In this document: positions 15,945 through 24,029 of the stretch, one piece after another
How the letters are laid out: each line of letters opens with the position of its first letter
Numbering within the stretch: the stretch's first letter is position 1
Assembly: GCA_964563155.1 (NCBI GenBank)
Contig: CAZLVL010000007.1
Location: 1 to 64,000 of the forward strand
DNA length: 64,000 bases
DNA from: DUPQ01 sp964563155
GTDB lineage: Bacteria; Bacillota; Clostridia; DUPQ01
Direction: 5' to 3'
The notes under the pieces: model-generated
Told to the model about the DNA's origin: nothing
The model's input: only the letters and a program-made list of their open reading frames with translations
Databases searched by the model: none
Translations under genes and position numbers: made by a program

Positions 15945-16694
15945 ATGAAGTTGGATAAGATTATAGCTGTAAGAACCAGCAAGACCATTTATAGGGATAA
16001 AGACAAGGTAATAAAGCTTTTTAATGAAGATTATTCCAAGGCTGATATTCTTAATGAAGCCCTAAACCAAGCCAGAGTGGAAGAAACCGGCTTAAACATC
16101 CCTAAAATCTTAGAAGTGACCAAGATAGAAGGAAAATGGGCCATTGTACTAGAATTTATTGAAGGAAAAACCCTAGCTCAAATCATGGAAGAGGACAAGG
16201 AGAACTTTGACAAACACCTGGAAAGATTTGTGGACTTACAAATGGAAATGCACACCCATAAGGCTCCTTTGTTAAATAAACTAAAGGACAAGATGAACAG
16301 GAAGATTACAGAAACCGGCCTGGATGCAACCATTAGATATGACCTTCACACCCGCCTAGAAAGTATGCCAAAAGGAACCAAGCTTTGTCATGGAGACTTT
16401 AATCCTAGTAACATTATTATTACTCCAGATGATAAAGCATATATCCTAGACTGGTCCCATGCTACTATGGGTAACGCTTCAGCGGATGTAGCCAGAACCT
16501 ATTTACTCTTTTGGCTATCTGGAAACATAGACGGAGCAGAAAAATATTTAGAACTTTTCTGCAAAAAGAGCGACACAGCCAAGCAATATGTGCAAAAGTG
16601 GATACCAATTGTAGCAGCCTCCCAATCAGTTAAGGGCAAGGCAGAAGAAAGAGAATTTTTATTACATTGGGTAAATGTAGTTGAATATCAATAA
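15945..16694 (+). CDS. APH-fold phosphotransferase family protein
   Basis: This 249-residue protein belongs to the aminoglycoside phosphotransferase/choline kinase-like superfamily. It shows the catalytic loop LCHGDFNPSNII with the expected Asp and Asn, and the metal-binding ILDWSHATMGN. The N-lobe contains AIVLEFIEGKTLAQIM, the hinge region. The ATG starts one base after the adhE stop and uses AGGAGG inside the end of adhE, so it is translated with adhE. A kinase of small molecules or of a protein is possible; drug resistance is unlikely given the setting among redox genes. The substrate is unknown. Confidence 0.85.
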   Translation: MKLDKIIAVRTSKTIYRDKDKVIKLFNEDYSKADILNEALNQARVEETGLNIPKILEVTKIEGKWAIVLEFIEGKTLAQIMEEDKENFDKHLERFVDLQMEMHTHKAPLLNKLKDKMNRKITETGLDATIRYDLHTRLESMPKGTKLCHGDFNPSNIIITPDDKAYILDWSHATMGNASADVARTYLLFWLSGNIDGAEKYLELFCKKSDTAKQYVQKWIPIVAASQSVKGKAEEREFLLHWVNVVEYQ

Positions 16695-16710
16695 AAAAGA
16701 GGAGAGAAGT

Positions 16711-16953
16711 ATGAAAATAACAGTATGTATAGGAAGTTCATGTCATTTAAAGGGATCTAGACAGGTAGTAGAGTCATTACAATACCTTATAGGAGAGCAT
16801 AACTTAAAAGACGAGATTGATTTATCTGGTACCTTTTGTATGAACAATTGTCAAAATGGAGTTTGTGTTACCTTGGATGAAGAATTCTATTCTCTCTCCC
16901 AAGATACGGTTAAAAGCTTTTTTGAAACAGAGGTCTTGCCTAAGATTAAATAG
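16711..16953 (+). CDS. Small thioredoxin-like [2Fe-2S] ferredoxin
   Basis: This is an 80-residue electron carrier of the NuoE/HydC-like thioredoxin-fold type. Cluster ligands are visible as CIGSSC (Cys6 and Cys11) and CMNNC (near residues 46-50), the C-x4-C and C-x3-C spacing of this family. The ATG at 16711 follows GGAGAG. It lies 16 bases after the kinase gene and 170 bases before the sensory hydrogenase homologue, a frequent partner for such small ferredoxins. It may deliver electrons to or from that protein. Confidence 0.88.
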   Translation: MKITVCIGSSCHLKGSRQVVESLQYLIGEHNLKDEIDLSGTFCMNNCQNGVCVTLDEEFYSLSQDTVKSFFETEVLPKIK

Positions 16954-17014
16954 AGTGTCTGATAAATATTTAAAAGTAAGAAAGCAAGAAAAGAAGAAAA
17001 GATAATATTGGTCA

Positions 17015-17059
17015 CTTAAGAGAGACAAAATTGAGAAAAAAGAGTCTTCCTCTCTTAAG
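17015..17059 (+). promoter_or_regulatory. Intercistronic stem-loop between ferredoxin gene and hydS
   Basis: CTTAAGAGAG (17015-17024) and CTCTCTTAAG (17050-17059) are perfectly complementary with 25 bases between. No T-tract follows, so it is not a classical terminator. It might mark RNA processing or differential stability within the operon. Confidence 0.5.
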
Positions 17060-17123
17060 ATGAGCCAAAATGAGTGAAAAGTAGAAAACAAAAGATTAAA
17101 AAAGATAGAAGGTGGACATATAA

Positions 17124-18800
17124 ATGAAAGAATTTTTAAGATTTAAAAAATCCAATTGTAAAAACTGCTATAAATGCATCAGGCATTGCCCAGTAAAATC
17201 CATAAGGTTTTCTGGTAACCAAGCCCATATTATGGGAGATGAATGCATTTTATGTGGCCAATGCTTTGTTGTGTGTCCCCAAAATGCCAAAGAAATATCT
17301 GATAACAGAGAAACTGCTAAGGTAATGATAGCATCCAAAGTACCAGTTATAGCCAGTGTCGCCCCTTCTTTTGTAGCCAATTACAATGGCATGGGCATAA
17401 AGGCTTTAGAAAAGGCCCTACAAAAGTTGGGTTTTCATAGTGCTGAAGAAACAGCTATTGGGGCTAAGTTGGTAAAAGATGAATATGACAAAATGCTAAA
17501 GGCAGAAGAAAAAGATATCATTATTACCTCTTGTTGTCACAGTGTTAATTTACTAATACAAAAACATCATCCAAAAGTTTTACCCTATTTAGCAGATGTC
17601 TTAAGTCCCATGTTAGCCCACAGTCTGGATATTAAAAGAAGATATCCTGAGGCAAAAACCATATTTATTGGACCTTGCTTAGCTAAAATGGATGAGGCTG
17701 ATAGATACCCTAGAATAACCGACTGTGTTTTAACCTTTGATGATTTAACAAAATGGTTTGAAGAAGAAAAAATCCAACTAGACGAAGTAAGAGACCTAGA
17801 AGAAGAAAGTAAAACCAGATTGTTTCCCACAGCGGGAGGAATCTTAAAAACCATGGCTTGTGAAAACCAAAACTACACATATATGGTCATAGATGGAATT
17901 GAAAACTGCAAGGCAGCTATTAAGGATATTGAAAGTGGCAATTTAAGCAAATGCTTTATAGAGATGTCTGCCTGTAAGGGGTCTTGTATTGATGGTCCAG
18001 TTATGGAAAAGTATCATCCAACTCCCATAAGAAGCTTTAAAGAGGTAAATAATTATGCAGGTAAAAAGGACTTTTTAGTAAAGCCCTTGCAAGAGGGAAG
18101 TATAAGGATGGGTTATGCTCCCATTGAGATAGAATCTTCCATGCCCTCAGAAGAAGAAATAATCAGTATTTTAGGTCAAATTGGAAAGAAGAAAAAAGAA
18201 GATGAATTAAACTGTGGCTCATGTGGATATGACACTTGTAGGGAAAAAGCAATTGCAGTTCACCGAGGAAAAGCAGATTTTACTATGTGCTTACCCTTTT
18301 TACAGGCTAGATCTCAAAGCTTTTCTGACACAATTATTGGAAATACCCCCAATGGCATATTAGTACTAAACGAAGATTTAGAAGTACAACAAATAAACAA
18401 GGCAGCCATGAAGCTAATGAATATTAGAAGTGTATCTGATGTAGTAGGAGAGCCTGTAGTAAGAATACTAGACCCTAAGGACTTTTTAGAGGTTAAACTG
18501 ACAGGAAAAATCATAAGAGACAAGGTTACATATTTAGCAGATTATGATAAATACCTAGAAATGACCACCTTACACGATAGGGAGTACAAGATAATCCTTT
18601 GTATTATGAGAGATGTCACTGATTACTACAAGGATAAGGCCAAAAAAGAAGTTATTAGTAAGCGAACCATTGATACAGCTGACAAGGTAGTGGAAAAGCA
18701 AATGAGAGTAGTTCAAGAAATAGCCTCTCTCTTAGGAGAAACAGTAGCTGAAACCAAGGTAGCTTTGACAAAGCTGAAGGAGACCATATCTAATGAATAA
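17124..18800 (+). CDS. Sensory [FeFe]-hydrogenase homologue with PAS domain (HydS-type)
   Basis: This protein probably senses hydrogen or redox state rather than making bulk hydrogen. The order is an N-terminal 2[4Fe-4S] ferredoxin (Cys12, 15, 18, 22 and 41, 44, 47, 51), an H-cluster domain with Cys137/138 (TSCCHS), Cys185 (GPCLAKMDE) and Cys284/288 (ACKGSC), another [4Fe-4S] domain (Cys364, 367, 372, 389), and a PAS domain from about 395. All H-cluster cysteines are kept, but the usual TSCCP has H for P and the L3 motif is EMSACKGSCIDG, shorter in glycine than in catalytic enzymes. The SpoIIE-type phosphatase gene overlaps it by 8 bases, as in known HydS/phosphatase pairs. Confidence 0.88.
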   Translation: MKEFLRFKKSNCKNCYKCIRHCPVKSIRFSGNQAHIMGDECILCGQCFVVCPQNAKEISDNRETAKVMIASKVPVIASVAPSFVANYNGMGIKALEKALQKLGFHSAEETAIGAKLVKDEYDKMLKAEEKDIIITSCCHSVNLLIQKHHPKVLPYLADVLSPMLAHSLDIKRRYPEAKTIFIGPCLAKMDEADRYPRITDCVLTFDDLTKWFEEEKIQLDEVRDLEEESKTRLFPTAGGILKTMACENQNYTYMVIDGIENCKAAIKDIESGNLSKCFIEMSACKGSCIDGPVMEKYHPTPIRSFKEVNNYAGKKDFLVKPLQEGSIRMGYAPIEIESSMPSEEEIISILGQIGKKKKEDELNCGSCGYDTCREKAIAVHRGKADFTMCLPFLQARSQSFSDTIIGNTPNGILVLNEDLEVQQINKAAMKLMNIRSVSDVVGEPVVRILDPKDFLEVKLTGKIIRDKVTYLADYDKYLEMTTLHDREYKIILCIMRDVTDYYKDKAKKEVISKRTIDTADKVVEKQMRVVQEIASLLGETVAETKVALTKLKETISNE

Positions 18801-19965
18801 CCTTTGTACCGATGTAGGATACAACAGTCTGAATAAATACCAAGAACTTTTATGTGGAGATTATATTGAATTTATAAATCAAGATGAAGGTACTAAGGTT
18901 CTAGTTTTAGCAGATGGCTTGGGTTCTGGTGCAAAGGCCAATATCTTATCTACCCTTACAGCTAAAATAATCTCTACCATGATGGCAGAGGGCTGTTCCA
19001 TAGAAGAATGTGTAAAAACCATTGCTGAAACCTTGCCAGTCTGCTCGGTTAGGGGCATTGCCTATTCTACCTTTACCATAATTCGCATAGTTAACAATGA
19101 ATATGCAGAAATAATATGTTATGACAATCCTCAGGTCATTCTTTTAAGAGATGGTAAATCCTATGATTTTCCTAAAAATCTTATACAAATAGATGGTAAA
19201 GATATTTATCAGTCTCGTATTGAGCTTTTGGAAAACGATATATTTATAGCCCTAAGTGATGGGGTCATCCATGCAGGTATTGGAAACAGCTTAAACTTTG
19301 GTTGGCTAAGAGAAGATATTATTTCTTTTATGGAAAATATTTACCATGCAGGCTTTACTGCAAAAACCCTATCTACCATTCTTTTAGATGAATGCTTTGC
19401 CCTTTATGGGGGGCAACCTGGAGATGATACCAGCGTTTGTGTTTTAAGAATCAGAAAAAGAGAACCGGTTAATCTTTTAATAGGACCTCCCCATAACAGG
19501 CATGACTGTAACAAGATGATGTCTCTATTCTTTTCTAAAGAAGGAAAACACATTGTCTGTGGAGGAACAACCTCTAATATTGCTGCAGATTTCTTGAAAA
19601 AACCCCTAATACCCAATTTGGATTTCTTTGACCCAGAAATTCCACCTACAGCAGAGATTGAAGGGGTAGATTTGGTTACAGAAGGAGTAATTACCATAAA
19701 CAAGGTTTTAGAGTATGCAAAAGATTACCTTTTGACCAACAACTCATACAAGCACTGGAACTACAAAAAAGATGGGGCTTCTAAGGTTTCTAGAATGCTG
19801 TTTGAAGAGGCAACAGATATAAATTTCTATGTAGGTAAGGCTGTAAATCCTGCCCATCAAAATCCAGATTTGCCAATAAATTTTAGTGTAAAAATGCAAT
19901 TAATTTCCGAATTGTCCAAGTGTTTAGGACAAATGGGTAAGAATATAAAAGTTAGTTATTTTTAG
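18793..19965 (+). CDS. SpoIIE-family protein phosphatase
   Basis: This is a cytoplasmic PP2C-type serine phosphatase of 390 residues. Metal-binding motifs are LADGLGSGAKAN (near 37-48), ALSDGVIHAG, and GDDTSVCVLRI. A C-terminal extension of about 170 residues after the phosphatase core is unassigned. It overlaps the sensory hydrogenase homologue by 8 bases, so the two are translated together. In other anaerobes such phosphatases accompany PAS-containing hydrogenase sensors, and the likely job is to pass the sensor signal to an anti-anti-sigma factor or other phosphoprotein, which I do not see in the window. Confidence 0.87.
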   Translation: MNNLCTDVGYNSLNKYQELLCGDYIEFINQDEGTKVLVLADGLGSGAKANILSTLTAKIISTMMAEGCSIEECVKTIAETLPVCSVRGIAYSTFTIIRIVNNEYAEIICYDNPQVILLRDGKSYDFPKNLIQIDGKDIYQSRIELLENDIFIALSDGVIHAGIGNSLNFGWLREDIISFMENIYHAGFTAKTLSTILLDECFALYGGQPGDDTSVCVLRIRKREPVNLLIGPPHNRHDCNKMMSLFFSKEGKHIVCGGTTSNIAADFLKKPLIPNLDFFDPEIPPTAEIEGVDLVTEGVITINKVLEYAKDYLLTNNSYKHWNYKKDGASKVSRMLFEEATDINFYVGKAVNPAHQNPDLPINFSVKMQLISELSKCLGQMGKNIKVSYF

Positions 19966-19975
19966 GAGGGATAAA

Positions 19976-21403
19976 ATGAGAAAATTTGATACAAAGGTTC
20001 AATTGTTAAAGTATAAGGTATTAAAGGAAGTTGCAAAACATGCCTGGCAGGATACCCTATTAGAATCTTTAACAGATATTCCCAAAACTATTATCCCTGG
20101 TGAAGATGCAACCATGAGATGTTGTGTCTATAAAGAAAGGGCAATACTCAACGAAAGAGTAAAGCTAGCCATGGGTGGAGATAAGAATAATCCTAATGTT
20201 ATTGAGGTTATAGATATAGCCTGTGATGATTGTCCAGTAGGGGGCTATGAAGTATCTCAGGCTTGTAGGGGCTGTATTGCTCACAGATGTGAAGATGTTT
20301 GTCGCTTTGGGGCCATTACCTTTGATTCCTCACAAAAAGCCCATATAGATAAAAGTAAGTGTGTAGAGTGTGGAATGTGTGCCAAGGTATGTCCCTTTAG
20401 TGCCATTATGAATCATAAAAGGCCCTGTGAAAGAGCATGTAAGGTAAAAGCTATTTCTATGGATGAAAAAAGAGCTGCTTGTATTGATAATGACCAATGT
20501 ACAGCTTGTGGGGCCTGTGTATATCAATGCCCCTTTGGTGCCATAACAGATAAATCATACATTTTAAATGTAATTGATATCTTAAAAAAGAGCCAAGATA
20601 ATGAAAAACACAAGGTATATGCAGTGGTTGCTCCCTCTATCTCCAGTCAGTTTTCCTACGCCAAGTTGGGACAAGTTATTTCAGGTATAAAAGAATTAGG
20701 TTTTTATACTGTAGTAGAAGCAGCCCTTGGTGCAGACATGGCAGCTGATTTAGAAGCTAAAGAACTATATGAAAAAGGCTTTCTCATAAGTTCATGCTGT
20801 CCTTCCTTTGTACATTACACAAAAAAAGAGTTCCCAGAACTGGCTGACAGCATTTCTCACAACCTATCACCAATGGCCATTATTGCTAAATATATTAAAG
20901 AAACAGACCCTACAAGTAAGATTGTATTTATAGGGCCCTGTACTGCAAAAAAGGCTGAGTTTAAAATACCTGAAGTTAATAAATATATAGATAGTGTTCT
21001 TACCTTTGAAGAACTTCAAGCCCTTTTTGACAGCAAGGAAATGGACATAAATACCTTGAAAGAAGATGTCTTAGACAATGCTTCCTACTTTGGTCGTATT
21101 TTTGCCAGATCCGGTGGTCTTTCAGATGCCATAAGACAAGCCATAAGAGAAAATGGCTTGGATGAAGAAAAATATGACCCCATAGCTTGTGATGGCATTG
21201 AAGAGTGTAGAAAAGCACTACTAAAAGCTAAAAGCAAGGTTTTAAAGAATAACTTCATAGAAGGCATGGCCTGTGAAGGGGGATGTATTGGTGGAGCAGG
21301 ATGCTTAACCCATGGCCCTAAGGATAAAAGCGAAGTGGATAAGTATGGAATGGAAGCCTATGAAAAAAAGATATCCCACGCTATAAGCATGATAAAACTC
21401 TAA
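19976..21403 (+). CDS. Monomeric [FeFe]-hydrogenase, group B type
   Basis: This is a probable catalytic hydrogenase coupling reduced ferredoxin to hydrogen. The N-terminus holds several cluster sites (Cys97, 100, 105, 109; Cys129, 132, 135, 139; Cys175, 178, 181, 185). The H-cluster domain has L1 SSCCPSFVHY (Cys274/275), L2 GPCTAKKAEF (Cys322), and L3 GMACEGGCIGGAGC (Cys433 and 437). The 475-residue length is that of short monomeric forms. The ATG lies 10 bases after the phosphatase gene, with AGGAGG, so it is in the same run as the sensor and phosphatase. The maturation genes hydE, hydF and hydG are not in this window. Confidence 0.9.
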   Translation: MRKFDTKVQLLKYKVLKEVAKHAWQDTLLESLTDIPKTIIPGEDATMRCCVYKERAILNERVKLAMGGDKNNPNVIEVIDIACDDCPVGGYEVSQACRGCIAHRCEDVCRFGAITFDSSQKAHIDKSKCVECGMCAKVCPFSAIMNHKRPCERACKVKAISMDEKRAACIDNDQCTACGACVYQCPFGAITDKSYILNVIDILKKSQDNEKHKVYAVVAPSISSQFSYAKLGQVISGIKELGFYTVVEAALGADMAADLEAKELYEKGFLISSCCPSFVHYTKKEFPELADSISHNLSPMAIIAKYIKETDPTSKIVFIGPCTAKKAEFKIPEVNKYIDSVLTFEELQALFDSKEMDINTLKEDVLDNASYFGRIFARSGGLSDAIRQAIRENGLDEEKYDPIACDGIEECRKALLKAKSKVLKNNFIEGMACEGGCIGGAGCLTHGPKDKSEVDKYGMEAYEKKISHAISMIKL

Positions 21404-21563
21404 GAGTCCATATTATGCTCTACTGGTTACATAGTCACGGTTGTTTTACCTCTGGCAAGATATAACAAAGTGGCTTTGTAATCAGTTTTTTTATCTTAAA
21501 ACTTACAAACAAATTCCTTTTATCATCATAGATTAATTTGATATAATAAAAACGGAGATAAAA

Positions 21564-21806
21564 ATGTTTGTATTTAAAGCAGCAAAACTTATACCTAAAT
21601 TATCAAAAACCCTTTCTCTTCCAAAGGTTGCATTTTTTGGACCCTTTACTTTTTTCTACTACCTAATTACCTTTGTATCCATATATTTAGGTGTTCGTAT
21701 GTCTAAAAAGGCAGGAAAAAGATTTTGGATATATTTATCTGCCATCCCCAGCCTTATTTTACTCATTCTTATTCCTATTCTTAGAATAGTTAAGAAAATT
21801 TGGTAA
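21564..21806 (+). CDS. Small membrane protein, unknown
   Basis: An 80-residue protein with two hydrophobic segments (FFGPFTFFYYLITFVSIYLG and IYLSAIPSLILLILIPIL) and a basic N-terminus. The ATG is preceded by CGGAG, and TATAAT (21542-21547) lies upstream. I do not recognise a family. It is monocistronic, between the hydrogenase gene and the rhodanese gene. Confidence 0.65.
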   Translation: MFVFKAAKLIPKLSKTLSLPKVAFFGPFTFFYYLITFVSIYLGVRMSKKAGKRFWIYLSAIPSLILLILIPILRIVKKIW

Positions 21807-21933
21807 TGTGTCTTTGTCACTGAAAATATTCTATAAAAGAAGTAGGATATCCCTTGATATTTAGATAACCAGAAGGATTTGGTAGAAAGGAAAATCCAAT
21901 TGCTTTGTAAGTTGATTGGATTACGCATGGACA

Positions 21934-22338
21934 ATGAATAAAAAAAATTGGTTAATACTATTAAGCCTATTTATTATCGCTACACTGGTGCTAGGAGCTT
22001 GTAGTGTTCAAAAGGTAGAAAAAAATACATACAAACAAATTAGTGCCAAAGAGGCAAAAGAATTAATGGATACCCAAGAAGGTTACATAATCTTGGACGT
22101 TAGAACAAGAGCTGAGTATCTTGAAGGCCATATACCCAATGCTGTGCTTTTACCCAATGAAAGTATAGGAAGCACACCAATTGAGCAATTGCCAGATAAG
22201 GATCAGTTAATCTTGGTCTATTGTAGGTCTGGTAATAGAAGCAAACAGGCTTCTGCCAAATTAGTAAATCTAGGCTATACAAATGTGCATGAGTTTGGGG
22301 GCATAGGTAGTTGGCCCTATGATATTGTTAAGGATTAA
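21934..22338 (+). CDS. Rhodanese-domain lipoprotein
   Basis: A sulfur-transfer domain anchored outside the membrane. The signal MNKKNWLILLSLFII ends LGAC with the lipid-bearing Cys22. The rhodanese core reads ILDVRTRAEYLEGHIPNAV and has the active-site loop CRSGNRS followed by a C-terminal FGGIGSWPYD. The length is 134 residues, so a single domain. The ribosome site is weak; the start is chosen because it begins a proper lipoprotein signal. A flavin disulfide reductase gene follows after 63 bases. The pair might handle extracytoplasmic sulfur or thiols; direct evidence is lacking. Confidence 0.85.
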   Translation: MNKKNWLILLSLFIIATLVLGACSVQKVEKNTYKQISAKEAKELMDTQEGYIILDVRTRAEYLEGHIPNAVLLPNESIGSTPIEQLPDKDQLILVYCRSGNRSKQASAKLVNLGYTNVHEFGGIGSWPYDIVKD

Positions 22339-22401
22339 TTCTAAATATACATTTAGTTTAGATAGTAATAGAGGATAAGAGGATAAGGGGAGGATGTTGT
22401 T

Positions 22402-23883
22402 GTGAAGAAATATGACTATATTATTATAGGTAGTGGAAGTGGCCTTATGGTTTTAGAGGCTGCTTTGAGTTATGGAAAAAAGTGTGCCCTAATAGAAAGC
22501 TCAAAACTAGGAGGGACCTGTTTAACCAAGGGTTGTATACCCTCTAAGATGCTGGTTTATCCAGCAGATTTAATAAGAGAGACCCAAGACTCTTCTCAAA
22601 TAGGTCTAAGCTATTCTAAACCTCAAGTAGATTGGGATTTAATATCTAAAAGGGTTTGGGAGCAGATTGATTACAATAAAAATATTGAAGAGAGCCTTAA
22701 AAGAACTAGCAATGTAGATTTATATAAAGGATATGGGGAGTTTATTGACGACCATACCCTAAGAGTCAAATATGCTGATGGTAGCTATAGTGAAGAGTTA
22801 ATTGGGGAAAATATAGTTATATCTGTAGGTGCAAGAACCAATATCCCACCTATTGAAGGCCTTGAACAAGCAGCCTATGTTACAGCTGAGTCCTTTTTTG
22901 GTCCAAAGTATCCTAAGAAGATATATAACCGTTTGGCAATTTTAGGGGCAGGTGCCATAGGTACAGAGTTTGCCCATATATTTTCTGCTTTAGGAAGTAA
23001 GGTTACCCTAATTGAAGCCTTACCTAGAATCTTAAGTCTTGAAGAGCCTGAAGTAAGTCAAGTGGTTGAAAACCAACTTACACAAGACGGGATTGATATT
23101 AAAAAGGCAAGTCTTGCAAAAAAGGTTACCCTTAACGGGGACACAAAGGTCCTTCATCTAGAAAAATCTGATGGTAGCACTGAATTGGTAGAGTGTGATG
23201 AGATATTTATAGCTACAGGGGTAAAATCCAATGGAGATTTATTAAAAATTGAAAACACTAGTTTAGATATAAATATGAAAAACTACATAATCACCAATGA
23301 ACAAATGGAAACAAATGTAGAGCACATTTATGCAATAGGTGATATAAATGGAAAATTCCAGTTTAGACATACTGCCAATAAAGAGGCTGAAATTTTAGTT
23401 CACAACCTATTTATAGATAGTAAAAACAAGAAGTCGGTAAATTATCATGCTGTGCCTTGGGCTGTTTTTACTCATCCTCAAGTTGCCCACGTGGGTATGA
23501 CAGAAGAAGAGGTAAAAAATTGCACAGATTCTTACAAGGTGGGCTACAACCACTATTCTGATATAGTTGCAGGAATTTCTATGGGGTTTAGTGAAGAATC
23601 AGATGTTAATGGCTTTGTAAAACTCATTGTTGGACCAAACAAATCTATTCTAGGAGCTTCTATAGTAGGACCCAATGCTTCTGTTTTAATTCAACCCTAC
23701 GTATACTTAATGAACTGTAATCAAAAATGTGACCAAAAACCAAGAAGGAAACAAAAGGTAGAATTCGATAGTGCAAGAATGATGTGTCCTCATCTAGGTA
23801 CCTATACTCCAATGGATGACTCTATGGTAATTCATCCTGCCATGAGTGAGTTAACTGCCTGGGTAACAGAGAGTTTGGAATAA
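22402..23883 (+). CDS. Pyridine nucleotide-disulfide oxidoreductase (dihydrolipoamide dehydrogenase family)
   Basis: A FAD-dependent enzyme of 493 residues that uses NAD(P)H to reduce a disulfide or related substrate. The FAD site is IIGSGSG; the redox-active pair is in GGTCLTKGCIPSKM; the second Rossmann motif is LAILGAGAIGTEFA; the C-terminal catalytic HPAMSE is kept. The start is a GTG after GGGGAGGA. Near the C-terminus two extra cysteines (CNQKC) and a basic KPRRKQK segment lie in an insertion before the final helix, which is unusual. No 2-oxoacid dehydrogenase genes are nearby, so a role in lipoamide oxidation is not supported; a thiol or disulfide role is possible. Confidence 0.85.
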   Translation: MKKYDYIIIGSGSGLMVLEAALSYGKKCALIESSKLGGTCLTKGCIPSKMLVYPADLIRETQDSSQIGLSYSKPQVDWDLISKRVWEQIDYNKNIEESLKRTSNVDLYKGYGEFIDDHTLRVKYADGSYSEELIGENIVISVGARTNIPPIEGLEQAAYVTAESFFGPKYPKKIYNRLAILGAGAIGTEFAHIFSALGSKVTLIEALPRILSLEEPEVSQVVENQLTQDGIDIKKASLAKKVTLNGDTKVLHLEKSDGSTELVECDEIFIATGVKSNGDLLKIENTSLDINMKNYIITNEQMETNVEHIYAIGDINGKFQFRHTANKEAEILVHNLFIDSKNKKSVNYHAVPWAVFTHPQVAHVGMTEEEVKNCTDSYKVGYNHYSDIVAGISMGFSEESDVNGFVKLIVGPNKSILGASIVGPNASVLIQPYVYLMNCNQKCDQKPRRKQKVEFDSARMMCPHLGTYTPMDDSMVIHPAMSELTAWVTESLE

Positions 23884-23931
23884 TGTTTATTAATAAGAAA
23901 GAAGTAAAGAAATAAAAAATAGAAATCAATA

Positions 23932-23955
23932 AAAAAGGCCATAGGCCTTTTTGTT
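23932..23955. terminator. Bidirectional terminator between convergent genes
   Basis: AAAAAAGGCC and GGCCTTTTT form a stem with an ATA loop. T-tracts on both strands fit termination of the disulfide reductase (plus) and the metal exporter (minus). Confidence 0.75.
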
Positions 23956-24029
23956 TGTAATATTTTCTTTATATGAATTCTTTATATATATATTCTTTGT
24001 ATATGAATTAAATATAAGTTAATGGATAG

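Noticed and set aside
15945..16694. Aminoglycoside resistance gene
   Set aside because: The motifs fit the whole APH superfamily; its place in a redox operon argues against drug resistance.
16681..16710. Upstream extension of the 2Fe-2S ferredoxin
   Set aside because: It overlaps the end of the kinase gene and the ribosome site lies inside it.
23965..24008. AT-rich triple ~15-bp repeat (TTCTTTATAT-type) as a functional element
   Set aside because: It lies after a terminator between convergent genes and looks like low-complexity sequence.
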